62,000 nucleotides of DNA from Mesostigma viride (lineage: Eukaryota; Streptophyta; Mesostigmatophyceae; Mesostigmatales; Mesostigmataceae). How positions within the stretch are numbered: position 1 is the stretch's first letter; the number at the start of each line of letters is the position of its first letter. The notes below the pieces were generated by a model. That model ran no database searches. It saw only the letters and a list, made by a program, of their open reading frames with translations, and was not told the origin of the DNA. The stretch spans positions 2,515,677 to 2,577,676 of the forward strand of contig RPFO01000296.1 of the NCBI GenBank assembly GCA_009746045.1. Reading direction: 5' to 3'. Positions 30,301 through 41,691 of the stretch are shown here, one piece after another. Position numbers and translations under genes: made by a program.

Positions 30301-33300
30301 GTCCGTCACGACGCAGTACGTCTCCCCCGCCACGCCCTGGAAGTCAAAGGTGCGCCCGTCCGGTGTTGAGAAATGGGGGTCGGACTTGACCGATGCTTGC
30401 AGGGACACCAGGGTCGCGGCGACACTAACATCCGTCACGATGCCGACCTGCGCTTCCAGAATGGCTGCCATCAGGCCCCGGCCCTCTTCGGAGTTGAGCA
30501 TGTCACGGAGCGTCAGCCCTCGGGCCTCTGTGGGCACGTGCACGCGCATCGCGAGGGCAATCCTGCCCGCGTCGGGGGGAACCAGCATCAGCAGCTCTCT
30601 CCTCCTGCTCAGCAGCTTCCGCCTCCTGTCGTCAGAGCTATCTTCATCCGAGCTGTCATCGTCCGAGTCATCGGGGCTATCGTCCACATAGGTCATGATC
30701 GGCGTCATCTCGACCGCGCAAACGGGGATGTCATACAGCGGGCGCGGCACCGCAGTTAGGTCGGCCACGATGGCGGGCAGGCTGTACGATGTCACATCAC
30801 AGTCGCTCACATTGGCGTGGATGACCGCGTCGACCGCGAACGCGTTGGGGCAGGCAGTGTCGCTGTCCAGGACTAAGTCCGCGGCGCTGAAGTAGCACGC
30901 TGGGTTCGCTGCGGGTGGAACAGGAAGGGGAGAATGCAAGCAGGAGAAAGGTTTGTAAATACCAGATGTCGGCGGCACTTAAGTAGGAACTTGGGTTGGC
31001 TGCGAGACGGACATTAAGGAGCAAGCACGAGAAAGGCATTCAGGGATAGGCAACGCCCTCGGCGCCGGAGTAGCACTTCAACATGCAGTGGGCTTTGAAG
31101 AGAAACGGGTGGGACCGTGCAACATGTGGCGGGCTTCAAAGGAAAAAGGGTGGGAGGAGGCGTGCATTTGAGCGGGTGGCAGCTCGCACAAGGGATCAAA
31201 GGCGCCCACACACCATGATGAACAGGGAGCCCCAGTGAGTGGAAGGGGAACAGCATCGGCATGGGCATGGGCATCGGCATGGGCATCGGCATCGGCATGG
31301 GGATAAGGGATAAGGGATAAGGGATAAGGGATAAGGATAAGGGATAAGGGATAAGGATAAGGGATAAGGGACAAGGGACAAGGGACAAGGGACAAGGGAC
31401 AAGGGACAAGGGACAAGGGACAAGGGACAAGGGACAAGGGACAAGGGACAAGGGACAAGGGACAAGGGACAAGGGACAAGGGACAAGGGACAAGGGACAA
31501 GGGACAAGGGACAAGGGACAAGGGACAAGGGACAAGGGACAAGGGACAAGGGACAAGGGACAAGGGACAAGGGACAAGGGACAAGGGACAAGGGACAAGG
31601 GACAAGGGACAAGGGACAAGGGACAAGGGACAAGGGACAAGGGACAAGGGACAAGGGACAAGGGACAAGGGACAAGGGACAAGGGACAAGGGACAAGGGA
31701 CAAGGGACAAGGGACAAGGGACAAGGGACAAGGGACAAGGGACAAGGGACAAGGGACAAGGGACAAGGGACAAGGGACAAGGGACAAGGGACAAGGGACA
31801 AGGGACAAGGGACAAGGGACAAGGGACAAGGGACAAGGGACAAGGGACAAGGGACAAGGGACAAGGGACAAGGGACAAGGGACAAGGGACAAGGGACAAG
31901 GGACAAGGGACAAGGGACAAGGGACAAGGGACAAGGGACAAGGGACAAGGGACAAGGGACAAGGGACAAGGGACAAGGGATAAGGGACAAGGGACAAGGG
32001 ACAAGGGACAAGGGACAAGGGACAAGGGACAAGGGACAAGGGACAAGGGATAAGGGATAAGGGATGAGGGATGAGGGATGAGGGATGAGGGACAAGGGAC
32101 AAGGGACAAGGGACAAGGGACAAGGGACAAGGGACAAGGGACAAGGGACAAGGGACAAGGGACAAGGGACAAGGGACAAGGGACAAGGGACAAGGGACAA
32201 GGGACAAGGGACAAGGGACAAGGGACAAGGGACAAGGGACAAGGGACAAGGGACAAGGGACAAGGGACAAGGGACAAGGGACAAGGGACAAGGGACAAGG
32301 GACAAGGGACAAGGGACAAGGGACAAGGGACAAGGGACAAGGGACAAGGGACAAGGGACAAGGGACAAGGGACAAGGGACAAGGGACAAGGGACAAGGGA
32401 CAAGGGACAAGGGACAAGGGACAAGGGACAAGGGACAAGGGACAAGGGACAAGGGATAAGGGATGAGGGATGAGGGATGAGGGATGAGGGATGAGGGATG
32501 AGGGATGAGGGATAAGGGATAAGGGATAAGGGATGAGGGATAAGGGATAAGGGATAAGGGATAAGGGATGAGGGATGAGGGATAAGGGATAAGGGATAAG
32601 GGATGAGGGATGAGGGATACGGGATAAGGGATAAGGGATAAGGGATAAGGGATGAGGGATAAGGGATAAGGGATAAGGGATGAGGGATAAGGGATAAGGG
32701 ATAAGGGATAAGGGATAAGGGATAAGGGATAAGGGATAAGGGATAAGGGATAAGGGATAAGGGATAAGGGATAAGGGATAAGGGATAAGGGATAAGGGAT
32801 AAGGGATAAGGGATAAGGGATAAGGGATAAGGGATAAGGGATAAGGGATGAGGGATGAGGGATGAGGGATACGGGATAAGGGATAAGGGATAAGGGATAA
32901 GGGACAAGGGATAAGGGATAAGGGATAAGGGATAAGGGATGAGGGATGAGGGATAAGGGATAAGGGATGAGGGATGAGGGACAAGGGATACGGGATAAGG
33001 GATAAGGGATAAGGGATAAGGGACAAGGGACAAGGGACAAGGGACAAGGGACAAGGGACAAGGGACAAGGGACAAGGGATAAGGGATGAGGGATAAGGGA
33101 TAAGGGATGAGGGATGAGGGATGAGGGATGAGGGATGAGGGATGAGGGATAAGGGATAAGGGATAAGGGATGAGGGATAAGGGATAAGGGATAAGGGATA
33201 AGGGATAAGGGATAAGGGATAAGGGATAAGGGACAAGGGACAAGGGACAAGGGACAAGGGACAAGGGACAAGGGACAAGGGACAAGGGACAAGGGACAAG

Positions 33301-36300
33301 GGACAAGGGACAAGGGACAAGGGATAAGGGATGAGGGATAAGGGATAAGGGATGAGGGATGAGGGATGAGGGATAAGGGACAAGGGATAAGGGATGAGGG
33401 ATGAGGGATGAGGGATGAGGGATGAGGGATAAGGGATAAGGGATAAGGGATAAGGGATAAGGGATAAGGGATAAGGGATAAGGGATAAGGGATAAGGGGG
33501 ATGGGGATGGGGATGGGGATGGGGATGGGGATGGGGATGGGATGGGGATGGGGATGGGGATGGGGATGGGGATGGGGATGGGGATGGGGATGGGGATGGG
33601 ATGGGGATGGGGATGGGGATGGGGATGGGGATGGGGATGGGGATGGGGATGGGGATGGGGATGGGGATGGGGATGGGGATGGGGATGGGGATGGGGATGG
33701 GGATGGGGATGGGGATGGGGATGGGGATGGGGATGGGGATGGGAATAGGAATAGGCGTGGGCGTAGTCCAGTGTTTCAATTAGTGGCGTTTGCACACCAA
33801 TTGTGGCGGTGAAGCGCCAGTTTTAGCAAATTGTGGCGATATCACCCCAAAATGACAGCTCTCAATACGCCACACAGTGAGGGTGCTGTGCTACCTGGCA
33901 AATGCTTGTCGCCACATAATGGCCGTGCTGAATCCAATGCTAGTGCCTAGCGACGCCACACGTGGCCGTGTCAGCGTTAGTTCCAGCCGGCTCTCCACCG
34001 CAAGTCCCCCTCGTATATAGTAGGTACTAGTAGTGTAGTAGCCTCCACCAGTCACCAATGGCCCCGTGCCCTGCGCCTGTCCTACAGTGAATCAGCTGTT
34101 GGCCTGTCGACTCGCGTGCATCGGTCGCCTGACGCTCACAAAGCCGACTGGCCTGTAAGCGCCGCGCCACGCCGTGGTATACTTGGAGATTCTACGCTTG
34201 GGACTCACTCGGAAGACCGCCCACCAGTGACAGGTGACAGGTTAAGAAGTTACCAGGGAAGCCAGTTGACTCCCTTGCCCGCCAGTCGCCACACGTGGCC
34301 GTGCCGAGCCCAAATTTAATTGGCTAAAAGCCATACATTGGCCGAGCCAAAGCTGGTTTCCATAGTTCAATATGCCACTTGGCGCTCATCGTAAAAACCT
34401 TAATCCAATCAACTGCGTAGGCCAAGGCCCAGGCCTAGACAATAGGCGTAGGCGTAGGCGTAGGCGTAGGCGTAGGCGTAGGCGTAGGCGTAGGCGTAGG
34501 CGTAGGCGTGGACCTAGGCCTAGGCCTAGGCCTGGGCATAGGTACCCTCATGAACAGGGTCTCTCTCACAACTTTCCCCTTGAGGGAAATTCCAGCATGT
34601 CTAATAACTAATTAATTTATGGGCATAGGAATAGGCATACGCATATGCATAAGAGATAAACAAGCAGGAGAACGAGCATGGGGCCAAGGCCTAGGCCAGA
34701 TAACGTTCAAGGACTCGGCGATCCGGAGAGATGAAGGCCACCGGTGCCTAGACAAGGGGAGAGTGAATGAAACTGTGACAGATGCAGAGCTATCGCTTCC
34801 CTTGGCAACGCCTGCACGCATGCAGTGTGCTTACAGTGACCAGCATGGGCTACCGCTTTGCCCGGCAACGCCTGCACGCATGTAGTGTGCTTACAGTGAC
34901 CAGCATGGGCTACCGCTTTGCCAGGCAACCCCGCATTCCATGGTTGCATCTCACTCTTGTAGTGAATGGTGCTAAGTATAGTGAGCCAGGTTATCTATCG
35001 CTTCGCAAGGCAGCCCCCACCTTGGCATGTCCAAAGTGATCTTATGTTTGGTGTGATGGTCACTGTCTTATGACCAGGTCACTATGGCTTCGCATTGCAA
35101 TCCCCTCACGGTGGTTGCGTTCTGATCTTACATCATGGGAGCGAGGGTGTGACAGGGCGGGGAAAGGACACATGCAACCGGTTGAGGAGAGTGGACAAGA
35201 TCAGGTGATACCTACCCACTATGAGTGTTGACTGTAGGTCCATAACCGACCAATCACCGACTTGGACTCCAAAGATCTGGCCGACCTTCCCACGCCCCTC
35301 GAGCGATTCGAGGTAATCGCGCATGTTCTTTGCCTCATCGGTGCTGTTGAGGTACACCCGTGCCGTGAAGTTGAGAACGGAGCCGGCCTCAAGCAGCCGC
35401 CGTGTCCCATTCGATGCATCGCCATTGTCCACAAGTGACAGCTCGATGGCGCACAGGTAGACACCAAAGATTCTGTCTCGGAACGCGATGGCCAGGTGGG
35501 CAAGGTTGAGGGTGGATGACTGGCAGTTGAACATGTAGAAGCTCACGTGAAACTCCAGAGGAAACGCTGTGGGGCACGAGGCTTCGCCGAGCGGGGTGAC
35601 GCTGCCGGGGGGAAACACACACGTTGGGTTCCCTGCGAGGGAAAATCACGTCGAGCGCACGCCGGCAGGACTAAGGTTATGAAGGGGTGGGAGGGAAAGA
35701 AGGGGGGGCATGTGTATGTGACAAGCATGCGCTAGAGCTTTGCCAGGCAACGCCTGCACGCATGTAGTGTGCTTACAGTGACCAGCATGGGCTACCGCTT
35801 TGCCAGGCAACCCCGCATTCCATGGTTGCATCTCACTCTTGTAGTGAATGGTGCTAAGTATAGTGAACCAGGTTCTCTATCGCTTCCCAAGGCAGCCCCC
35901 ACCTTGGCATTTCCAAAGTGATCTTATGTTTGGTGTGATGGTCACTGTCTTATGCCCAGGTCACTATAGCTTCGCATTGCAATCCCCTCACGGTGGTTGC
36001 GTTCTGATCTTACCTCATGGGAGCGAGGGTGTGACAGGGCGGGGAAAGGACACATGCAACCGGTTGAGGAGAGTGGCCAAGATCGGGTGATACCTACCAG
36101 AGACGGCGAATCCATAGCTTGTCCATAGGTCCAGACTCTCCCAATCACCGACTTTGAGTCCAAAGGCCACCATGACATTAGCACGCCCGTAAAACGACTT
36201 GAGGTTATCGCTCTTGCTCTTCGCCTCGTCGGGGCTGTTGAGGTACACCCGTGCCGTGAAGTTAAGAAGGGAGCCCGCCTCAAGCAGCGGTCGTGTCCCA

Positions 36301-39300
36301 TTCCATCCATCCACGAGTGACAGCTCGACGGCGCAGGGGTCAACAAAAAAGGCCAGGCCTGCGAGCGCCTCGACGACTTCGGGGAGGATGAGGGTGGACG
36401 ACTGGCAGTTGATCATGTAGAAGCTCATGAAGATGTCCAAGGGATAACCTGAGAAGCACCAGGTTTCTAAGTACGGGGCGACGCTGCCGGGGGGGAACTC
36501 GCACGTTGGGTTCGCTGCGAGGGAAAATCACGTCGAGCGCACGCCGGCAGGACTAAGGTTATGAAGGGGTGGGTGGGGGAGAAGAGGAATGCATGAGTAT
36601 GTGTGTCTATCATTGACAATGCCCTGTGTGTGTGTGCGGGGGAGAAAAGGGTGGGACCGTGCAACATGCAGCGGGCTTTAAAGGAAAAAGGGTGGGAGCA
36701 TGCAGCATGCGGTGGGCTTCAAAGGAAAAAGGGTGTGGGAGCTGGCATGCATTTGAGCCGGTGGCAGCTCGCAGAAGGGATCAAAGGCGTCCACGCACCA
36801 TGATGAACAGGGAGCCCCGCTGAACGTGGACGTGGATGTGGACGTGGGCGTGGGCGTGGGCGTGGGCGTGGGCGTGGGCGTGGGCGTGGGCGTGGGCGTG
36901 GGCGTGGGCGTGGGCGTGGGCGTGGACGTGGACGTGCACGTGGACGTGCACGTGGGCGTGGGCGTGGGCGTGGGCGTAGAGGGGCGTAGAGGGGCGTGGG
37001 CGTGGGCGTGGGCGTGGGCATGGGCGTGGGCGTGGGCGTGGGCGTGGGCGTGGGCGTGGGCGTGGGCGTGGGCGTGGGCGTGGACGTGGATGTGGACGTG
37101 GGCGTGGACATGGACGTGAACGTGAACGTGAACATCATGGTCATTATCATCGGCATCGTCATTCTCGTCAGAACAGGAACAGGAGTAGGAAAAGGCCGAG
37201 GCGGAGGCGGAGGCAGAAAGATGAAGAGAGCAAGGGCTGGAACAAGGCCAACGATGAATCTGAGGCCAGAGCACTGTCAAGAACTCGACTATCTATACAG
37301 GGAGATAAAGTTCACGGTGGCACCATGAAGGGAGGAGGGGAGATGGAATGGAAATGTGACAGATATGGAGCTATCGCTTTGCCAGGCAACGCCTGAACAC
37401 ATGAAGTGTGCTTACAGTGACCAGCATTGGTTATCGCTTTGCCAGGCAACGCCGGCACACATACAGTGCACTTTCAGTAACCAGCATGGGCTACCGCTTT
37501 GCCAGGCAACCCTGCATTCCATGGTTGCATCTCACTCTTGTAGTGAATGGTGCTAAGTATAGTGAACCAGGTTCTCTATCGCTTCCCAAGGCAGCCCCCA
37601 CCTTGGCATTTCCAAAGTGATCTTATGTTTGGTGTGATGGTCACTGTCTTATGCCCAGGTCACTATGGCTTTGCATTGCAATCCCCTCACGGTGGTTGCG
37701 TTCTGATCTTACATCATGGGAGCGAGGGTGTGACAGGGCGGGGAAAGGACACATGCAACCGGTTGAGGAGAGTGGACAAGATCAGGTGATACCTACCCAC
37801 TACGAGTGTTGACTGTAGGTCCAGAACCGACCCATCACCGACTTGGTTTCCAAAGATCTCGCCGACCGCCCCACGCCCCTCGGGCGTTTCGAGGAAATCG
37901 CGCATGTTCTTTGCCTGGCGGGAGACGTCGTAGTACACCCGTGCCGTGAAGTTGAGAACGGAGCCAGCCTCAAGCAGCCGCCGTGTCCCATTCGATGCAG
38001 TGGTAATGTTCACGAGTGACAGCTCGATGGCGCAGGTGTCGGCGTAAAAGGCGTCGGAATTGAGATCATAGGCAAGGTCAGACAGGCTGAGGACAGACGA
38101 CTTGCAGTTGACCATGTAAAGGCTCATGAAGACGTCCAGGAGAACCGCTTTGGTGCACGGGGTTTCTTGGAACGGGCTGACGCTCCCGGGGGGGAACTCA
38201 CACGATGGGTTCACTGCGAGGGCAAACAACGTTGCGTGCAAGCCGCCAGGACTAAGGTTATGAAAGGGTGGGTGGGGAAGAAGGGTAGTACATGTGTATG
38301 TGACCAGCATGAGCTACCGCTTTGCCAGGCGATGCCTGCATGCACATAGTGCACAGGGACCAGCAGGGTGGATAAATGGATGGATGGATGGATGGGTGGG
38401 TGGGTGGGTGGGTGGGTGGGTGGGTGGGTGGGTGGGTGGGTGGGTGGTGGGTGGGTGGGTGGGTGGGTGGGTGGGTGGGTGGGTGGGTGGGTGGGTGGGT
38501 GGGTGGGTGGGTGGGTGGGTGGGTGGGTGGGTGGGCGGACGGACGGACGGAGGGTTGAATGGATGAGTGGATGGATGGATGGATGCATAGATGGATGGAT
38601 GGATGGATGGATGGATGGATGGATGGATGGATGGATGGATGGATGGATGGATGGATGGATGGATGGATGGATGGATGGATGGATGGATGGATGGATGGAT
38701 GGATGGATGGATGGATGGATGGATGGATGGATGGATGGATGGATGGATGGATGGATGGATGGATGGATGGATGGATGGATGGATGGATGGATGGATGGAT
38801 GGATGGATGGTTGGTTGGTTGGTTGGTTGGTTGGTTGGTTGGTTGGTTGGTTGGTTGGTTGGTTGGTTGGTTGGTTGGTTGGTTGGTTGGTTGGTTGGTT
38901 GGTTGGTTGGTTGGTTGGTTGGTTGGTTGGTTGGTTGGTTGGTTGGTTGGTTGGTTGGTTGGTTGGTTGGTTGGTTGGTTCGTTGGTTCGTTGGTTGGTT
39001 GGTTGGTTGGTTGGTTGGTTGGTGCGTTGGTGCGTTGGTGCGTTGGTGCGTTGGTGCGTTGGTGCGTTGGTGCGTTGGTGGCGTTGGTGGCGTTGGTGGC
39101 GTTGGTGGCGTTGGTGGCGTTGGTGGCGTTGGTGGCGTTGGTGGCGTTGGTGGCGTTGGTGGCGTTGGTGGCGTTGGTGGGTTGGTGCGTTGGTGCGTTG
39201 GTGCGTTGGTGCGTTGGTGCGTTGGTGCGTTGTGGCGTTGTGGCGTTGTGGCGTTGTGGCGTTGTGGCGTTGTGGCGTTGTGGCGTTGTGGCGTTGTGGC

Positions 39301-41691
39301 GTTGTGGCGTTGTGGCGTTGTGGCGTTGTGGCGTTGTGGCGTTGTGGCGTTGTGGCGTTGTGGCGTTGTGGCGTTGTGGCGTTGTGGCGTTGTGGTGTTG
39401 TGGCGTTGTGGCGTTGTGGTGTTGTGGCGTTGTGGCGTTGTGGCGTTGTGGCGTTGTGGCGTTGTGGCGTTGTGGCGTTGTGGCGTTCGTTCGTTCGTTC
39501 GTTCGTTCGTTCGTTCGTTCGTTCGTTCGTTCGTTCGTTCGTTCGTTCGTTCGTTCGTTCGTTCGTTCGTTCGTTCGTTCGTTCGTTCGTTCGTTCGTTC
39601 GTTCGTTCGTTCGTTCGTTCGTTCGTTCGTTCGTTCGTTCGTTCGTTCGTTCGTTCGTTCGTTCGTTCGTTCGTTCGTTTGTTTGTTCGTTCGTTCGTTT
39701 GTTCGTTCAATCGTTCGTTCGTTCGTTCGTTCGTTCGTTCGTTCGTTCGTTCGTTTGTTCGTTCGTTCGGTCTGTCTGTATGTGGGTCGGTCGGTCGGTC
39801 GGTTGTTCCGTCGGTCAGTCGGCAGACAGACATTTGACTAGCTAGATGAATAGACAGATCAGCAAATATAGCGGTCAAGGGATCAGGGTTTAACGGAAAG
39901 CACTGGCAGTTTTCTCGAAATGGGGGATGGAGGATGGAGGAAACAGGTTGCATGCTCCTCCGTAAAACGTGCACAACTTGGCAGGCAACAACTAAAAAGG
40001 GCTAAAAGTTCATAGAGTTCCGGGGAAATTCAGTAATTACAGGTTAGCACATTGGGTTTAGGGTGATAGCATGTTTACCACGATAATTAAAGGCACACAG
40101 CATTATGTTGGCGCCCCCTCCCTACCCGAAAACAGGTAAAAAATACTCCTTTGAAGGGCAACATAGACTGATAGAGACACCTGGACGGATCAGCTTGTGG
40201 AGTCTTCATACTAACAAACCGCCACTACTATGCATACAGTAAACGATTACCATTGTCGTGCGTGTCAGTAAACAGTCACCACTATTGTGCGACTGACAGT
40301 AAATAATCACCACTGTAATCCGTGACAGTAAACAAACACTAGTATGCATGAGGCAAACAAGTGACACGTGAAGGGTTTCAGTACCTCCTTCAATTTCCAT
40401 GGATGGTGATGTGTAGTTATAGATCAGCGTACACGGGATGATGTTTCATTTGCCTTGCATTGCCAGTGGCGTGAGGTATGGGTATAGAAGTGACAGATGA
40501 AGGGATGGTGCTTCATATCCATCGCTGATAGTGGAGCTAGTGACAGGAATTACTAAGGAACGCATACATTTCCACCTGACTTCTACTAATAATGAAGTGA
40601 TAAAACATTTAAATAAGAGAAACCAAAGAGTGGACTCTACTAACTGTAGACATCGCTAGGGGTAATTACTTGGGTTAATAAACACACAAATGTAGTATGA
40701 AGGAACGACTCTATCTGTAATTAAAGTCACTATCAATCCACGTGGTATGGACTTGCTCTTGAGGCAACTATAAGCTGACACTGGTGATGTCACTGATGTG
40801 ACGGTGGGGTTGAGTAATAAAAAAAACAAGGGCTGGGGGCAGGGGTTGAAGGGGGCAGGGACGGGGGTTGATTTCCAACGAAGCATGCATTTTGCCGCAA
40901 CAGGGGCACCAACTGTGTATTGAAGTAGCTAGTGTTAGACATTCCGAAAAACCAGCAGCAGGTCGGTCAAGTCGAGGCCAGACATAACTGGCGCAGTAAT
41001 GTCTCGCAGCCCAGCACTGTACTAAGTGCCCGGACTTGAAGGATGTCGGAATCAAATTGCTTCTAATTCTAAAATGGTAAGAGCAACGAGCAGTGTTCCT
41101 GTGCTGGCTGTGCATACGTTATACATCTGATCAGCAGCTTTCTCGCAGCACCCTCACGACTTTCGATTCGTACGTGCGTCGATTGGAGATAATTCCGTGC
41201 AGTGCTCAATGAATATTAGGACTGCATGCGCAGTTTATCGAATCACACCTAATTGGCCAGCTAATCAGGTACGACCTCATAAACACGTGCAACGTTCGAT
41301 TCCCACTCATGATGCATGCGTTGAAATTACTATGGGTCGCAGTCCGTACCAAGTCGGCGTAACATGCGTGCAGGATTGTACGTAAGACGAAGGTACACGC
41401 TCCCAAGCACAAGAGTCACATGATACCTGTCAAAAGTCTCCGCCTTGGTGTCACTGACATATCTGCTTCGACACCGCGGTCGACATCATGAGCGTGCTGA
41501 TCAACGATGTCGACGTCCGGCTGATCACCACCAGACAGCACGAGCCGCTCAATGCCTTGGCGTAGTCCGTGATTATCATCCAGCTGCTGAGAGTTTACGC
41601 AGCACAAGGCTGTAAACAAGCAAACGGCAACCAAGCCACGAACCACATCCCGAACGGGCTGGCAGCGGTGCAGCCTAATTAACCCCGCCAT
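26991..41691 (-). CDS. Secreted multi-module Root_cap-family protein, six exons
   Basis: Proposed exons: 41691-41427, 38213-37797, 36514-36098, 35632-35216, 30908-30079 and 27326-26991. They join in phase to 2682 bp (893 aa plus stop). All introns are GT-AG; four donors read GTAGGT, GTAGGT, GTAGGT and GTGAGC. Layout: signal peptide, four copies of a roughly 139-residue module with cysteines at positions 5, 20, 37 and 61 (64 in the last), an acidic insert, a von Willebrand D-like DPHF domain and a C-terminal Root_cap signature ([20 protein letters not shown]). Root_cap proteins of plants have the same DPHF-to-GQTY order but not these modules. N-glycosylation sequons (NGT, NFT) recur in each full module. 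I infer an extracellular or wall-associated protein; the biochemical role is unknown. Introns total about 12 kb and are packed with satellites. Confidence 0.82.
27507..27527. repeat. Interstitial plant-type telomere repeat
   Basis: Three perfect CCCTAAA units inside intron 5, in non-repetitive surroundings. CCCTAAA is the Arabidopsis-type telomere unit of land plants and many green algae. Confidence 0.85.
28221..28330. other. 110-bp imperfect foldback in intron 5
   Basis: The outer arms GGCACGGCCCTCACAACCAAA and TTTTGGTTGTAGTGCCGTGCC pair imperfectly. The inner arms CCGTAGCAAAA (28263-28273) and TTTTGCTACGG (28298-28308) pair perfectly. It could be a foldback transposon or a small-RNA precursor; the sequence alone does not decide. 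Confidence 0.5.
30079..30908 (-). CDS. Exon 5: module 4 plus DPHF/von Willebrand D-like domain
   Basis: Acceptor CCCGCAG before 30908; donor GTGAGC at 30078. Enters in phase 1 and leaves in phase 0 (830 bp). Module 4 ([12 protein letters not shown], cysteines at 5, 20, 37, 64) contains an Asp/Ser-rich acidic insert and [13 protein letters not shown], then [16 protein letters not shown]. Residues about 176-276 read [17 protein letters not shown] and [16 protein letters not shown], typical of the N-terminal half of plant Root_cap proteins. Confidence 0.85.
31253..33490. repeat. 7-bp satellite GGGAYRA in intron 4
   Basis: About 315 units of GGGACAA, GGGATAA and GGGATGA, in blocks: ATAA at the left, long ACAA blocks (31370-31980, 32090-32450), then mixed ATAA/ATGA to 33490. 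The frames of 700-920 aa through it are periodic artefacts (a 7-bp unit read three times gives a 7-aa repeat). Each GGG is spaced as in telomeric G-quadruplex DNA. Confidence 0.97.
33491..33760. repeat. Hexamer satellite GGGGAT
   Basis: About 42 units of GGGGAT with two shortened units (33541, 33601), ending in AATAGG and GGCGTGGGCGTAG where the hAT MITE is inserted. It directly follows the 7-bp satellite and is strongly G-quadruplex-prone on the plus strand. Confidence 0.95.
33761..34422. mobile_element. Non-autonomous hAT element in intron 4
   Basis: Left end CAGTGTTTCAATTAGTGGCG at 33769. The right end near 34415 is, in reverse, AAGGTTTTTACG and then a block colinear with the left end of the transposase-bearing hAT (GGCCAATGT, GGCACGGCCACGTGTGGCG). 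The flanks GCGTAGTC (33761-33768) and GCGTAGGC (34415-34422) match at 7 of 8. About 647 bp, no coding capacity; probably mobilised by the transposase family at 2574-5175. Confidence 0.7.
34440..34545. repeat. TAGGCG hexamer array and CCTAGG run
   Basis: About 11 units of TAGGCG (34442-34508), then overlapping CCTAGG. It is the same motif that flanks the hAT element, so the transposon split one array. Confidence 0.85.
34790..35200. repeat. Duplicated intron segment with 60-bp repeats
   Basis: Two and a half tandem units of about 60 bp (GCTTTGCC..GCAACGCCTGC..GTAGTGTGCTTACAGTGACC), followed by sequence leading to the exon donor. The same block recurs at 35740-36090 (intron 3) and 37370-37790 (intron 2), always just downstream of a module exon. 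Confidence 0.8.
35216..35632 (-). CDS. Exon 4: module 3 (417 bp)
   Basis: Acceptor CTCGCAG before 35632; donor GTAGGT at 35215. Encodes [57 protein letters not shown]. It is closest in sequence to exon 2. The intron that follows also matches the one after exon 2, so exon and intron were duplicated together. Confidence 0.85.
36098..36514 (-). CDS. Exon 3: module 2 (417 bp)
   Basis: Same boundaries, phase and length as exons 2 and 4. Encodes [41 protein letters not shown]. It is the most diverged of the three, with EGRG replaced and a WNGT deletion/insertion balance that still preserves the total length. Cysteines are again at 5, 20, 37 and 61. Confidence 0.85.
36825..37125. repeat. GGGCGT hexamer satellite in intron 2
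   Basis: About 45 units of GGGCGT with GGACGT, GCACGT and GGATGT variants and two AGAGGGGCGT interruptions. It begins immediately after GGGAGCCCCGCTGAAC, the point homologous to where the 7-bp satellite begins in intron 4 (31230-31253). Confidence 0.95.
37797..38213 (-). CDS. Exon 2: module 1 (417 bp)
   Basis: The acceptor is CTCGCAG before 38213; the donor GTAGGT starts at 37796. Phase 1 at both ends. Encodes [41 protein letters not shown] and [16 protein letters not shown]. Cysteines are at module positions 5, 20, 37 and 61. Confidence 0.85.
38370..39840. repeat. Compound tetranucleotide mosaic in intron 1
   Basis: Ordered blocks: GGTG (38394-38533), GGAT (38560-38811), GGTT (38812-39022), GGTGCGTT (39022-39078), GGTGGCGTT (39079-39180), GGTGCGTT again, GTGGCGTT (39231-39486), CGTT (39487-39768) and GGTC (39785-39805). 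Each block differs from the previous one by a small unit change. Frames through it (up to 587 aa) are artefacts. Confidence 0.97.
39841..41426. other. Upstream part of intron 1
   Basis: Non-satellite DNA. At 40235-40345 there are about 3.5 imperfect 30-bp units built on CAGTAAACAATCACCACT. No exon-like sequence recognised. Confidence 0.5.
41427..41691 (-). CDS. Exon 1: signal peptide
   Basis: The ATG at 41691 has a favourable GCCATGG context. A basic n-region precedes the hydrophobic core [16 protein letters not shown], with likely cleavage just after it. The rest is acidic and ends RRRLLT before the donor ACAG/GTATCA. At 265 bp it ends in phase 1, matching exon 2. An in-frame ATG upstream at 41778 would bury the signal peptide, so 41691 is preferred. 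Confidence 0.7.

Noticed and set aside
31014-33795. Open frames of 705-921 aa rich in PLSLVPC and PLSLIPY repeats
   Set aside because: A 7-bp unit without a stop codon is open in every frame; the proteins are the satellite read three times per 21 bases. Real exons of the gene here are flanked by splice sites and differ in composition.
38211-39974. Open frames of 416-587 aa (DGWM, PTNQ, NERT, SFVR repeats)
   Set aside because: Tetranucleotide arrays without stop codons, lying inside intron 1.
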